Positions 42,469 through 53,763 of a stretch of DNA of 64,000 nucleotides are shown piece by piece; within the stretch, counting starts at the first letter, position 1, and every line of letters begins with the position of its first letter. The DNA comes from Lineus longissimus (taxonomy: Eukaryota; Nemertea; Pilidiophora; Heteronemertea; Lineidae). The notes beneath the pieces were generated by a model. That model had not been told where the DNA came from, did not search any database, and worked only from the letters and a program-made list of their open reading frames with translations. Position numbers and translations under genes: made by a program. Location of the stretch: positions 15,051,501 through 15,115,500 of the forward strand of contig NC_088323.1 of NCBI RefSeq assembly GCF_910592395.1, read 5' to 3'.

Positions 42469-42759
42469 TACAGTGGAACCTCCCTTAGCGGACACCTCTC
42501 TATTAACGTCAACCTCTCTATTAAAGACACTAGTTTTGGTCCCAAGTTGGTTGTTACCATTCAATTTAACCTCTCTAATCAGGACACCTCTCTATGGACA
42601 CATTCTGGACTGACAAGATAGTGCTGTCCTTAATAGAGTGGTGTCCTGATTAGAGAGGTCAAATTGAATTGAAACAGCCAATTCGGGACCAAAACTAGTG
42701 TCCTTAATAGAGAGGTTGTCTTTAATTTAGAGGTGTCTGCTAAGGGGGGTTCCTTTGTA
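42469..42759 (+). mobile_element. MITE (copy in unit D)
   Basis: TACAGTGGAACCTCCCTTAG to GGGGGGTTCCTTTGTA; the same insertion is at 55275-55564. Confidence 0.85.
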
Positions 42760-42954
42760 CAGAGACAAGAATCTACACAGTACACATGCCATAGTTGAAA
42801 GGACAGATGGACATCTGATGCCACAACAACTTGACCGAAAAGAGGCTGCGTTCAGACGTTCGCGATGAGGGCATATTGAAATGGCCTTATTATGTAAATG
42901 TTAAAACGTGTCAAATGAAACAGCCAAAATATACAAACCATGCAAATGTCCCAC

Positions 42955-43330
42955 TCATTTAAATTTTCCAATTTCTTCAGATAGGCGAGCGCCAAAACAT
43001 TTACAACAGAGGGGCGAACATTTGATGCTGTTAGACTTGGCGCTAGGGCGGATACCTGAAAGTTTGCAACAGATGGATGGGCGGTGATGCTGCGATGATT
43101 GTCCCAATGCAAAAATGGTGTCCTCTTTGAAAGCCCATTCATTTGAATCTTTCCTATTTACGACAGTAGAGTTGGGCGTATCCCTGAATGTGTATACAGC
43201 CCATTCATTCTTTCCAAACCCATTTATTTTAATTTTTCCCATCTCTTCAGAAATTCGAGCGCCCATAAATGTCCATCAGATGAGCAGACGGGGATGCTGT
43301 GATGCTGGGGTGGATACCTGAATATGAATA
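42955..43330 (+). pseudogene. Two degenerate copies of a VPS50 exon start
   Basis: TCCAATTTCTTCAG/ATAGGCGAGCGCC (42966-42992 region) and CCCATCTCTTCAG/AAATTCGAGCGCC (43240-43265 region) precede the true TCCAATTTCTTCAG/ATATGCTAGCGCC at 43397-43422. Each is followed by decaying exon-like sequence and GGATACCTGAA, then AAACCCATT before the next copy. Confidence 0.7.
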
Positions 43331-43409
43331 CAGTGATAATTGTATCACTGCAAAAACGGTATCCTCTCTATAAAAAACCCATTCATTTGAATCTTTCCAA
43401 TTTCTTCAG

Positions 43410-44622
43410 ATATGCTAGCGCCAAAAAGTGTACAACAGAAGGTAGGGCGTTGATGTTGTTAGACTTCCAGCAGTTTTTGATGAAGCTTGAGAAGTTGACA
43501 GAACTGCGCCCAATCCCAGAACGCGAATATGTTGAAACCTACATCAAGGCCTACTACCTTCCCGAGGACCAGTTAGAGACCTGGGTCAAAGACCACAAGG
43601 TAATTATAGCTTAGTTCAAACGCTTTAATCAATGGAAAAATTCATTCTGAGCGCAACTGCTCTAGAGAAATGACGATTTGTGCAGAATATGAGCCCGTAT
43701 GCTAATTGCATATGTAAAACATGTCACATCATGACGACGCTATTCTTCTGGAGCTTTATGCAACGTCATTTTTCGTGACATTTCTTCAATGACGCGAAAC
43801 CCCTGTTCAAAAAAGGTGTCGTAAAATATCCTATGCTGTTGTATCGGGTCTTTTTCTCGCGCGGCTGTGGCCGGAATGAACTTTTGAATGTATCAAATAG
43901 CTTGGACTTGATGTAACAATCAATTTGAGGAAGGTTTGATAAAATTTCGAGAGCAATTGTGAAAATGAGAGCGATTTTCAAATTTCTGAACATCTTGAAC
44001 TAATCTAAAGTCTTTTCCTATCTCCCTGTTGACTCTTTCTTGTTATAAAACTGAAAGATAGACATATAGATGCAAGTTTCAATCTTGGAATCATGGATGA
44101 CCCATGCTAGACTCTATGGTATTTCTCACAAATATTAGAATAATCCTTATAAAAAAACAAACTTGGAATCATGGATGATCCATAGTAGACTCTTACAACT
44201 CTATTACTCACAAATATAAGAAAAACTATAAAAAAACAAACTTTGAAGATTTGGCCAAGTCACCCAAAAGGAGCTTATGAAAGCGACTATAGGGATATAT
44301 AGTGGAACCTCCCTTAGCGGTGCCCTCTCTATTAAGGACACCATTTCTAGTAATGACACTAGTTTTAGTCAATAAAATTAGTTGTTTCCATTCAATTTCA
44401 CCCCTCTAATCAGGACACCTCTCTATTCAGGACAGCACTTGTCAGTTCCGAGGGGTGTCCTTAATAGAGAGGTTTTACTGTACATGTAAAGTCATTTCCT
44501 CTTTTCTCTGTTTCCAGGAATACACCACAAAGCAGATCATATCGTTCGTCAATTGTCTACCGCATATCAACAAGAGAGCGCGACAACGCATCATCGGGGT
44601 CATTGAGGAAACACGTCGATAA
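43410..44622 (+). CDS. VPS50: VPS50 last two exons (unit D, intact stop)
   Basis: Exon 43410-43599: [37 protein letters not shown] and [20 protein letters not shown]. Exon 44518-44622: [20 protein letters not shown] then [13 protein letters not shown] and TAA. This is the conserved syndetin C-terminal domain end, of normal length. The first base of exon 43410 needs a phase-2 partner. Joining it directly to 31102 (phase 0) gives ATA TGC TAG, a stop, so exons between are missing. Confidence 0.95.
44299..44482 (+). mobile_element. MITE 35 bp before the last VPS50 exon
   Basis: Ends TATAGTGGAACCTCCC and GAGAGGTTTTACTGTA; the same insertion is at 57109-57293, so it predates the duplication. Confidence 0.85.
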
Positions 44623-44804
44623 CACGTTTACATAAACGATATCTTGGCCCTACATGTATTGATATTTCTGAGCTTTCAGACAACGCGCACGTAAATACCT
44701 TGACGGAGAATACAGCATGCAATCAATTTCAAACTGAAGTTGATCGGGGAATTTCAAAATGTTTTCATACCATTCGTGTACATTGGAATCTTCCTCAATA
44801 GCGA

Positions 44805-45020
44805 CCGCCTCTGTTACAAGGACACCTCTCTTATAAGGACACTGATTTTTTGGTCCCAAATTTGAAATCGACAATGAGAGTACTAGCTGGCTTTTGATTT
44901 TGAAATGTTCACATACCATTCGTGTACAGTGGAATCTTCCTTAATAGTAGACACCTCTGTAATCAGGACACCTCTCTTTAAGGGGACAGCATTACTCAGT
45001 CCCAAAGGTGTCCTTAAAGG
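44805..45020 (+). mobile_element. Variant MITE pieces
   Basis: CAGTGGAATCTTCCTTAATA and GTAATCAGGACACCTCTC with CAGTCCCAAAGGTGTCC: a diverged branch of the same family, also at 60920-61150. Confidence 0.6.
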
Positions 45021-45439
45021 AAGAATACGGGCAGGAGCCAGGAAGAACAGATAAAGTTACACAAAATTGCTAGGTGACGCTCTGATCTCACAGTACATCA
45101 AAACTATTTGCGCTTGTATCAGCAATATAGTGATGTTGTTTAATCGAACACAACCTGGACCCTAAATTGGTAAAAAAGTCACACAGAGACGGAAAGTTTT
45201 ATCCCCTATCTCCTGCCTATACTCCCCCTTTAAACTGTGATTATTGAAAAGACAGAAAATTCTATCTTCAAAAATTATATTTGAACATTGTACAGTTAGT
45301 GTCTTAAAGTTTATCTGTAGAAACCATCAGTTTTGAACTGATTTCTTTAATGCATAATATCTGTTGTACTATATTTGCAGCTATCTATGCACATCCTGTA
45401 TCCCCCCCTTCCCCCTGCTCAGGCGATATCATGATTTGG

Positions 45440-45845
45440 CAGGATTGCAGAGAGCTCTATACTGTGTGCATGAGTTTAAGCCAGCCATGAGCTGTCTTTA
45501 CCATACACACCTATGTGTAGGGCCCTTTGTTGGCTTAAATCAGTGTACACAGTTGATAGAGGTCGGCCAGAGTATGGGACTGCCGAGAGCTCCATACTGT
45601 GTGCATGGTTTAAGCCAGCCATGAGTTGTCTGAATGATGTAAAGACCTATGTGTAGGGGCATTTTGTTGGCTTAAACCAGTGCACACAGTCGATAGAAGT
45701 CGGCCAGAGTATGGGACTGCAGAGAGCTCTATGCTGTGTGCATGGGGTTAAGCCAACCATGGGCCGTCTTAATTACCATATAGACCTATGTGTTGGGGCC
45801 TTTTGTTGGCTTAAACTGGTACACGCAGTTGATAGGAAGTGAAAG
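45440..45845 (+). repeat. 136-bp tandem array (3 copies)
   Basis: Units marked by GAGAGCTCTATACTGTGTGC, TTTAAGCCAGCCATGAG and TTTGTTGGCTTAAACCAGTG; the counterpart at 61580-61870 has lost about one unit. Confidence 0.9.
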
Positions 45846-46689
45846 CACTCGAGTTTGTAAATATATGCTATTGTGCATGTGACCCATCAGATTAAAGCAG
45901 GTTGAAGTTTGCCTGGCCTAGTATCGGGCGATCACTGACACTTAATACAGGATATGACATGAAGTCAGGGCTTCACCCTTTAGATACCAGTGTATAAATA
46001 CCCCTTGGCTACACTCGGTATAAACCAGTAAAGCCATTTTTCTGTCCCAAGATACGATACCAGAGAATAGCAATGCTCAAATATGCACAATGTACTATTA
46101 TACCCAAATTCAAATTCAAATTTAAATTCAAATTTGATTAAAAATCAAACATATCACAGAGTGACACGTATGCGGCAAGATAAGGACTGCATATTAGGTA
46201 CAAACACAGGAAGTGAAATAAATTACAAAATATTTAATGGAAACTACTAAGATAGGGTCCCATCTTTCTCAAATTAAACATATTACATGTATTCACAAAG
46301 TTAAGAACATGAATCAAAACATCATTATCGTGACTTCCAAGTATTTTATAAAACATCAACAGATGTACAAGGGTGACCTCCCGTACAGGAAGAACACACA
46401 TTACCACTCATTTATGAAAACGGATTTTTTTTCGTTTATGTGTCTGTAATGTCATGTCTGTATCGCCAGAGGAAAGTGTTAAGACTGAGCAGTCGTTCTG
46501 TATGTACAAATATACCGTGGACCTACATGTATTTTCCTTGTAAGATTGTACATTGTATATTGACCTTGTATCATGTCAAAAAGTAATATATGTCATACAT
46601 TTTAATTATATACTTGTAAATATCAAGAATTACTGGTAAAGAAGTAATAAATATTGTAAAGGAAAAGTAGCTTGTTTCTCAAATCAATG

Positions 46690-47830
46690 GAACTCATGGA
46701 CCTCAGCTGTGAGGTCTAGTTTGAGGTCCAGATTGACTGAGGGATCCCAGGTGTGAGGTTGAGATAATAAAAACATATAAATCTTGATATGAGGTTTTCT
46801 TGGAGTTCATTCAGGTACCTCAGCTGTAAGGGCTAGTTTGACTTGGGTGTCCTAGGAGTAAGATTGAGATAGGAAACACATCGCGGTAGTGATTTTGGAG
46901 TTCACTCGGGTACCTGAGATGTGAGGTCCTGATTGACTGAGGGATCCCAGGTGTGAGGTTGAGATAGTAAAAACATTTAAACCTTGATATGAGGTTTTCT
47001 TGGAGTTCATTCAGGGACCTCAGCTGTGAGGGCTAGTTTGACTTGGGTGTCCTAGGAGTGACATTTAGATAGGAAAACACATCGCAGTAATGATTTTGGA
47101 GTTCACTCGGGTACCTGAGCTGTGAGGATCTGATTGACTGAGGGATCCCAGGTGTGAGGTTGAGATAGTAAAAACATTTAAATCTTGATATGAGATTTTC
47201 TTCGAGTTCCTTCAGGGACCTTAGCTGTGAAGTCTAGTTTGACTCGGGTGTCCTAGGAGTGAGATTGAGATAGGAAACACATCGCAGTAGTGATTTTGGA
47301 GTTCACTCGGATACCTAAGATGTGAGGTCCTGATTGACTGAGGGATCCCAGGTGTGAGGTTGAGATAGTAAAAACATTTAAATCTTGGTATGAGGTTTTC
47401 TTCGAGTTCCTTCAGGGACCTCAGCTGGGAGGCCTAGTTTGACTTGGGTGTCCTAGGAGTGAGATTGAGATAGGAAACACATCGCAGTAGTGATTTTGGA
47501 GTTCACTTGGGTACCTGAGCTGTGAGGGTCAGATTGACTGAGGGATCCCAAGTGTGAGGTTGAGATAGTAAAAACATTTAAATCTTGATATGAGGTTTTC
47601 TTCGAGTTCATTCAGGGACCTCAGCTGTGAGGGCTAGTTTGACTTGGGTGTCCTAGGAGTGAGATTGAGATAGGAAAACACATCGCAGTAGTGATTTTGG
47701 AGTTCACTCGGGGACCGGAGCTGTGAGGTCCTGATTGACTGAGGGATCCCAGGTGTGAGGTTGAGATAGTAAAAAAATATGAATCTTGATATAGGGTTTT
47801 TTTGGAGTTCATTCAGGTACCTGACTTGGG
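46690..47830 (+). repeat. 200-bp satellite (5-6 copies), dimeric
   Basis: Landmark GAGTTC(A/C)TTCAG recurs at 46803, 47003, 47203, 47403 and 47603, exactly 200 bp apart. Each unit is two related halves of about 100 bp: one with CTAGTTTGACTTGGGTGTCC, one with CTGATTGACTGAGGGATCCC, sharing GGAGTTCA, GAGATAG and CAGCTGTGAGG-type blocks. Confidence 0.95.
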
Positions 47831-47965
47831 GATACCGCGAGGGACTGTGTCACTCAATACAGCATTTCTTGACTGACAGTATAGAAGAGACCACCAGCCC
47901 AGATGGGGTTAATATCGCCATAAAAGTTAAATACTCTCCCAAACGATGACAATTCCAACAAAAAA

Positions 47966-48146
47966 AATATTCCCACGGTCTGAACCAAACGGGCTGCAAG
48001 GGTTAATAAACAACCTTGTACCCAGGATCAAAAAATGAAAATTGCTGGTGTAGCCTACCGTTTCAAGAATTTTTTAACTCTTTCCTAGGAACAAGGTTTG
48101 CATTTACCCCTTTCATCCCGTTTGGCTCTGACCGTGGGAATATTTT
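47966..48146. mobile_element. Hairpin MITE inside the satellite
   Basis: Ends AATATTCCCACGGTC and GACCGTGGGAATATT with long imperfect arms (CCAAACGGG / CCCGTTTGG; CAACCTTGT / ACAAGGTT). The second copy at 63318-63496 has a damaged right end. Confidence 0.75.
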
Positions 48147-48239
48147 GTTTTTGCAAAACTTCTGCCTTATGAAATGAATATACCCTGTTTTCCTCAAAAT
48201 TAACCCCCTCTGTGTGAAATCATTACTCATCAATGTAAA

Positions 48240-48530
48240 AAGTCTGAATCTTATAAGTTTTCTTGGAGTTCCTTCAGGGACCTCAGCTGTGAGGCATAGT
48301 TTGACTTGGGTGTCCAAGGAGTGAGATAGAGATAGGAAAACACATCGCAGTAATGATTTTGGAGTTCACGTGGTGACCTGAGCTGTGAGGTCCTGATTGA
48401 CTGAGGGATCCCAGGTGTGAGGTTGCGTTAGGAAAAAGATATAAATCTTGATATGAGGTTTTCTTGGAGTTCATTCAGGTACCTCAGCTGTGAGGTCGAG
48501 TTTGACTTTGGGGTACCACGAGGGACTTTG
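48240..48530 (+). repeat. 200-bp satellite, continued
   Basis: One and a half further units of the 200-bp satellite after the hairpin element, ending at CGAGGGACTTTGTCACTC. Confidence 0.9.
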
Positions 48531-48769
48531 TCACTCAATACAGCTTTTCTTGACGGACAGTATAGAAGAGACCACCAGCCCAGATGGAGTTATTGCCATA
48601 GAGCATATTTCTATCAATACCAGTATTGGGAGAAATACATTTGTGGAACCCCTCTAGGGACTATATTAATTAACCAGGCCTTCCAGGATCGCTTACAACC
48701 ATGCAAATTTCCCGCCTTCAGGTCAAGGCTGCACACTTCGCTGCACACGCCCGTGGCAATCAAAATTAT

Positions 48770-48845
48770 TTTCCGCGGCACGTGACCTGAGACGGCCAAT
48801 CAGCGTTGGTGTTGCCCCGCGTCCTTTCATTCCAATTTATTATTT
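48770..48845 (+). promoter_or_regulatory. Promoter-like CACGTG and CCAAT pair
   Basis: GGCACGTGACC (48779-48784 core) and GGCCAATCAGCG (48796-48800 core) lie 17 bp apart upstream of the repeated two-exon gene. Assignment to a gene is inferred. Confidence 0.35.
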
Positions 48846-49360
48846 CTTGAAGGCAACACCACGCTCGTTATTTCTTCTTGGGGTGGTTTTTGCCCAACTC
48901 CATGGTTTTTTCATGGCCCCTTAGCATCCAGCTACTTGTTGTAAATACCAAAATCATCTGCGCTGGAATTTCAATATCTTTTCGGGGCCCATCATTACTA
49001 TAAATCTTCAAATAAAAAGTCACTCAGTGTCCTTTTTTGTCCATATCCGGCTTGTGCTTCTTTCTGTTCACAGCCGCGTAAGTGCACAGAGGAAACTGGT
49101 ATTTTCCTCAAATAATCGTCAGAGCTACCCCTTCACAAAAAACATCGGACATTTACATTTGAACAAGTAGCAATTGGGATAGAGGTCTCATTAGGGAGTT
49201 TTTTTTGTATTCATGCGCGACCAACCCGTAGTTCCTAAAATCATTGCTTTCTCGGCCCTCACAGTATGGCAGTGTTGATTCAGCAGTTGTTTTGGCAAAG
49301 ACATGTTTTTTTGGAGTTTCTGAAACCTAGACCGCTACTCAATAGGAGACTAACAAGAAA
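48846..49360. other. No recognised gene
   Basis: Neither exon nor repeat identified between the promoter-like site and the first tandem copy. Confidence 0.4.
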
Positions 49361-49558
49361 CTACGCATTTACTATTGTTTAATTCCGACGTATGTGTACA
49401 CTGAACTTGGGATGTGCGTCGGCCCCGTGTTGAAATGCCGTCCAGTGCCAGTTGGTGCGTTTTTGTGCAAAATTCAACATATCTCAAAAGTTAAATGGTT
49501 GACCCTCGTTTTTAATTTTGATTTTTGTGTAGCGTAAGCAACTGTCTTTCTTGGGAGA

Positions 49559-49813
49559 ATGGTCACTGTAAAAATTATTCAGGAAGTATGTATAATATTT
49601 GGGGTTTTTCGTGATTGTCCGGCCCAATTGGCAATATTGCTATTTGGGATGGTGAACAGAGCTAGGAGCAAATGCAACGCTTATGATTTATTTAAAGAAA
49701 TAAAATGCCCGATTGAACATCCTGCAGAATCAGGGGAATCGGGCGTTTCCAGTGATATACGACACAAGTGGGTTGTCCTCATGCATTCACTTTGGAAACG
49801 CATTTTAAAATAG
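49559..49813 (+). CDS. Small ORF upstream of the acidic exon (copy B)
   Basis: Includes NRARSKCNAYDLFKEIKCP and IRHKWVVLMHSLWKRILK, then TAG. The copy C counterpart (51327-51512) is open with two changes in the shared part. Family unknown; it could be a separate small gene or an upstream exon. Confidence 0.3.
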   Translation: MVTVKIIQEVCIIFGVFRDCPAQLAILLFGMVNRARSKCNAYDLFKEIKCPIEHPAESGESGVSSDIRHKWVVLMHSLWKRILK

Positions 49814-49829
49814 ACGTTACGTCCTGTTA

Positions 49830-50130
49830 ATGGGGCACGTCATCATCACGTACATTCGGGAAAACCTCCCTAACAAGACCCAATTCCACTGTCTGAATTT
49901 TTTTTTATTCGGCACTGTGAATAATATAACCTGCACACCACGCACATTTCTACGTGTGCATTTCCATGATGGAACCTGTTCAGCCTTAGACTTACTAGAT
50001 GTCAGAACAGCTTCCTCGTCAATCTATGCTGATTATTCCGTGTTGTCAGATGATGAACTGGACTACACGGCAGATGATTATCGTGCTCCACTTGCGGATG
50101 GTGGTGGGGAAGATGTCTTTATCTGGATAG
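49830..50130 (+). CDS. Uncharacterised gene, exon 1 only (copy B)
   Basis: ATG at 49830; reads NITCTPRTFLRVHFHDGTCS and SDDELDYTADDYRAPLADG, ending at the TGG ATA G/GTATAT donor. Its exon 2 is absent before copy C starts, so this copy is truncated or could only splice across to the exon at 53603. Confidence 0.45.
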
Positions 50131-50499
50131 GTATATCCTGAAATTTGATAGGTTGAAGTCAGATGTATTATAATTAATTTAGCAGGTCTCCAGCATTTTC
50201 CTGGAATTTGGTATTTTTTGGCAAAGAGACAGAAAAAGTTGAGAAAATTAACACCTTGTAGCCTAACCCCTTAACTCCCCCCCCCCGTAGGCCATGCAAA
50301 TCTTATGACCCCAAACTAGATCAACATGCTTAGCAGGATCTATAATTCTTTCATAAAACACAGCAAACCCGATTCCCAGCTGTCTAAACGAAAATTATAA
50401 AATGTTACTTCAGGTCACCTATGGCTGAAATCCAATGGTTGAAAATAATGTGGCTCGCCTTATAAATACCGGCAAATTTTTGTTTTCTTTGACAATCAA

Positions 50500-50945
50500 T
50501 TCATTTTGGTATGTACGTTGGGGGCGACTAGAGGAAGGTTTCTTTCGAAAACCGGCTCATTTTGATTCTCAATATGGTCACCAGGGCGGCGTGCTTGAAA
50601 TAGGTTTCCGTCAATTTCGAGGAGAACGTTCGTCCGATCAAATTCGTTTTTGGTATGTACGTTGGGGGTGACTAGAGAAGGGTTGCTTTCGAAAACCAAC
50701 TCGTTCTGATTCTCAATATGCTCACCAGGGCAACGTGCTTGAAATCGGTTTCCGTCAATTTCGAGGAGAACGGCTTGGAGGATGGAATCAATTTTTAGTG
50801 GGCGTAGGCCTAATGCAGTTTTGTAAGGGGAAGGTTCCTTTCGAAAATCAGCGCGATTCGAAATTCAATATGGCCGCCACGCTCACATACTCAAAATAGG
50901 TTTCCACAATTTTAATTTCCATATGCAAACTAGCCACTCCACTAA
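50500..50945 (+). repeat. 144-bp tandem repeat (about 3 copies)
   Basis: GGTATGTACGTTGGGGG recurs at 50508 and 50652 (144 bp), with TTTCGAAAACC and GTTTCCGTCAATTTCGAGG in each. Confidence 0.9.
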
Positions 50946-51528
50946 GCCAACTTCATCATTATCTCACCTTCAACCTTAATAGGCTGAGGGGTTATGCTCG
51001 CTTTGCGATGCTATTTTTGGAGTTTCTAAAACCTCGAGCGCTACTCAATAGGCGGCTAACAAGAAACTACACATTTTACTGTTGTTGCCGACGTATGTGT
51101 ACACTGAACTCGAGATGTGCCTGTTGAAATGCCGTCCAGTGCCAGTTGGTGCGTTTTTCGCTGATTTGTGCAAAATTCAACATATCTCAAAAGTTCAATG
51201 GTTGACCTTCGATTTTTTTTTTTTGTGTAGCATAAGTAACTGTCTTTCACGGGAGAATGGTCACTGTACGAATTATACAAGAAGAAATGTATAATATTTG
51301 GGGTTTTCTGTGATTGTCCGGCCCAATTGGCAATATTGCCATTTGGGATGGTGAACAGAGCTAGGAGCAAATGCAACGCTTATGATTTATTTAAAGAAAT
51401 AAAATGCCCGATTGAACATCCTGCAGAATCAGGGGAATCGGGCGTTTCCATTGATATACGACACAAGTGGGTTGTCCTCATGCATTCACTTTGGAAACGA
51501 ATTTTAAAATAGATGTTACGTCCTGTTA

Positions 51529-53763
51529 ATGGGGCACGACATCATCACGTACATTCGGGAAAAGCTCCCTAACAAGACCCAATTCCACTGTCTGAATTTT
51601 TTTTCATTCGGCACTGTGAATAATATAACCTGCACACCACGCACATTTCTATGTGTGCATTTCCATGATGGAACCTGTTCAGCCTTAGACTTACTCGATG
51701 TCAGAACAGCTTCCTCGTCAATCTATGCTGATTATGCCTTGTTGTCAGATGATGAACTGGACTACACGTCAGGTGATTATCGTGCTCCACTTGCGGATGG
51801 TGGTGGGGAAGATGTCTTTATCTGGATAGGTATATCCTGAAATTTGATAGGTTGAAGTCAGATGTATTATAACTAATTTAGCAGGTCTCCAGCATTTTCC
51901 TGGAATTTGGTATTTTTTGGCAAAGAGACAGGAAAAGTTGAGAAAATTAACACCTTGTAGCCTAACCCCTTACCCCCCCCCCCCCCCCGTAGGCCATGCA
52001 AATCTTATGACCCCAAACTTAATCAACATGCTTAGCAGGATCTATAATTCTTTCATAAAACACAGCAAACCCGATTCCCAGCTGTCTGAACGGAAATTAT
52101 AAAATGTTACTTCAGGTCACCTATGGCTGAAATCCAATGGTTGAAAATAATGTGGCTCGCCTTATAAATACCGGCAAATTTTGGTTTTCTTTGACAATCA
52201 ATTCATTTTAGGTATGTACATTGGGGGTGACTAGAGGAAGGTTTCTTTCAAAAACCGGCTCATTTTGATTCTCAATATAGTCACCAGGGCGGCGTGCTTG
52301 AAATCGGTTTCCGTCAATTTTGATGAGAACCGTTTGTCCGATCAAATTCATTTTTGGTATGTACATTGGGGGTGACTAGAGGAAGGTTCCTTTCGAAAAC
52401 CGGCTCGTTCCGATCATCAATATGGCCACTAGGGCGGCGTGCTTGAAATAGGTTTTCGTCAATTTCGAGGAGAACGTTCGTCCAATCAAATTCGTTTTTG
52501 GTATGTACATGTACGTTGGGGGTGACTAGAGGAGGGTTGCTTTCGAAAACCAGCTCGTTCTGATTCTCAATATGCTCACCAGGGCAACGTGCTTGAAATC
52601 GATTTCCGTCAATTTCGAGGAGAACGGCTTGGAGGATGGAATCAATTTTTAGTGGGCGTAGGCCTAATGCAGTTTTGTAAGGGGAAGGTTCCTTTCGAAA
52701 ATCAGCGCGATTCGAAATTCAATATGGCCGCCACGCTCACATCTTCAAATAGGTTTCCACAATTCTAATTTGGCAATACCGGCAAATTTTGGTTTTCTAA
52801 TGAGAAAAGCTTTATAACCACAAAAACTTCATTAAGTATTAAATGACACACAATGTCATCTCTTATACTCTCACCAACTCTGTCTCACTCTTAAGTAATT
52901 CATGTATTATTTGACTGCTTTCATTACTTATTGCATTCTTTCATCCATTTTCACCATTTGCACTGCACATACAAAAATTCAAATGATTCAAAAAGATGTC
53001 CAGCATGCAGTGATCCCGCCCCCACCCCCATAGCAAATTTAAGGGGGGCCACTGCTCGTACCAATATTCTGAAATGACCCCCCTTTCTGGGGGATTGCCA
53101 TCTAAATTTTGACCCCTTTTCTCGGGGACTTTTTAACCCATTTATATCATGTCATCTCCATTATTTATGAGTTTTTATACTGAAAACAAGCTAAAATGAG
53201 TAAAGTGTCACACATTTTCATGAAAAACAACCCTTTTGACGAGTTGCAAGAACTCTTTCTGAAAAGGTACCCCCTTTTCTCATTTTCTTGGGGATTTGAC
53301 ACCCTAGATTTTAACACAAAATGACCCCCGTCCCCTAGACAACTGGAACGCGCACGCGGCCCCCTAAACTATCTGAATGGGGGGGGGCTGTGCTGGTATA
53401 CATTTGAATAACACATTACAATCATCCCCCCCCCCCAATCAAATGGATTGACACCCATTTATCAGTTGGCCCAAAAAAACGTTGTAAACTTCGTCCGGGA
53501 TCTGAGCGACTTATTCAACATGCAAGCTACAAATAACTTAATGTATTGTGGGATAGAGTACGCCTACCTGACCTTAGAAACCCAGTTCTTTTGTTTTTCC
53601 AGTTGTGGGTGTAGGAGATAGAGGGGTTAGCATTTTTGTGAATGACTTCATCATTGGATTGTTTTTTGGGGGCCACCTCGAGACTGTCAAGTGGAAGGAA
53701 GCCTATTTAATTCAATGTGCGATTTACATAGATCACCCTGGTGTAAAATGGCATAAACGATAG
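51529..53763 (+). CDS. Uncharacterised two-exon gene, copy C (intact)
   Basis: Exon 1 51529-51829 (ATG, then NITCTPRTFLCVHFHDGTCS, SDDELDYTSGDYRAPLADG, DVFIWI) and exon 2 53603-53763 (GVGDRGVSIFVNDFIIG, GHLETVKWKEAYLIQ, DHPGVKWHKR, TAG) join in phase 1, giving about 153 residues. Exon 2 differs from copy A by two conservative residues (L/V, D/E). Conservation of frame and splice sites across copies suggests a real gene, but I recognise no family. It is acidic in the middle and basic at the end, with no signal peptide. Confidence 0.5.
52200..52770 (+). repeat. 144-bp tandem repeat (about 4 copies)
   Basis: GGTATGTAC landmark at 52211, 52356 and 52500; same unit as at 50500-50945. Confidence 0.9.

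Larger units (their letters stand above)
42301..48530 (+). repeat. Segmental duplication unit D (3' end of VPS50)
   Basis: Collinear with 55111-63175 and beyond: MITE, pseudo-exons, two VPS50 exons, a MITE 35 bp before the last exon, a 136-bp array, a 200-bp satellite. The offset is about 12.8 kb at the left and about 16 kb at the right. The difference is the Tc1 element in the second unit. Confidence 0.93.
49361..50945 (+). repeat. Tandem copy B of the two-exon gene segment (5' part only)
   Basis: 49361-50945 and 51045-52770 are about 1.7-kb tandem copies. Each has CGACGTATGTGTACACTGAA, the ORF ending WVVLMHSLWKRILK, the acidic exon, and 144-bp repeats. Confidence 0.85.
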
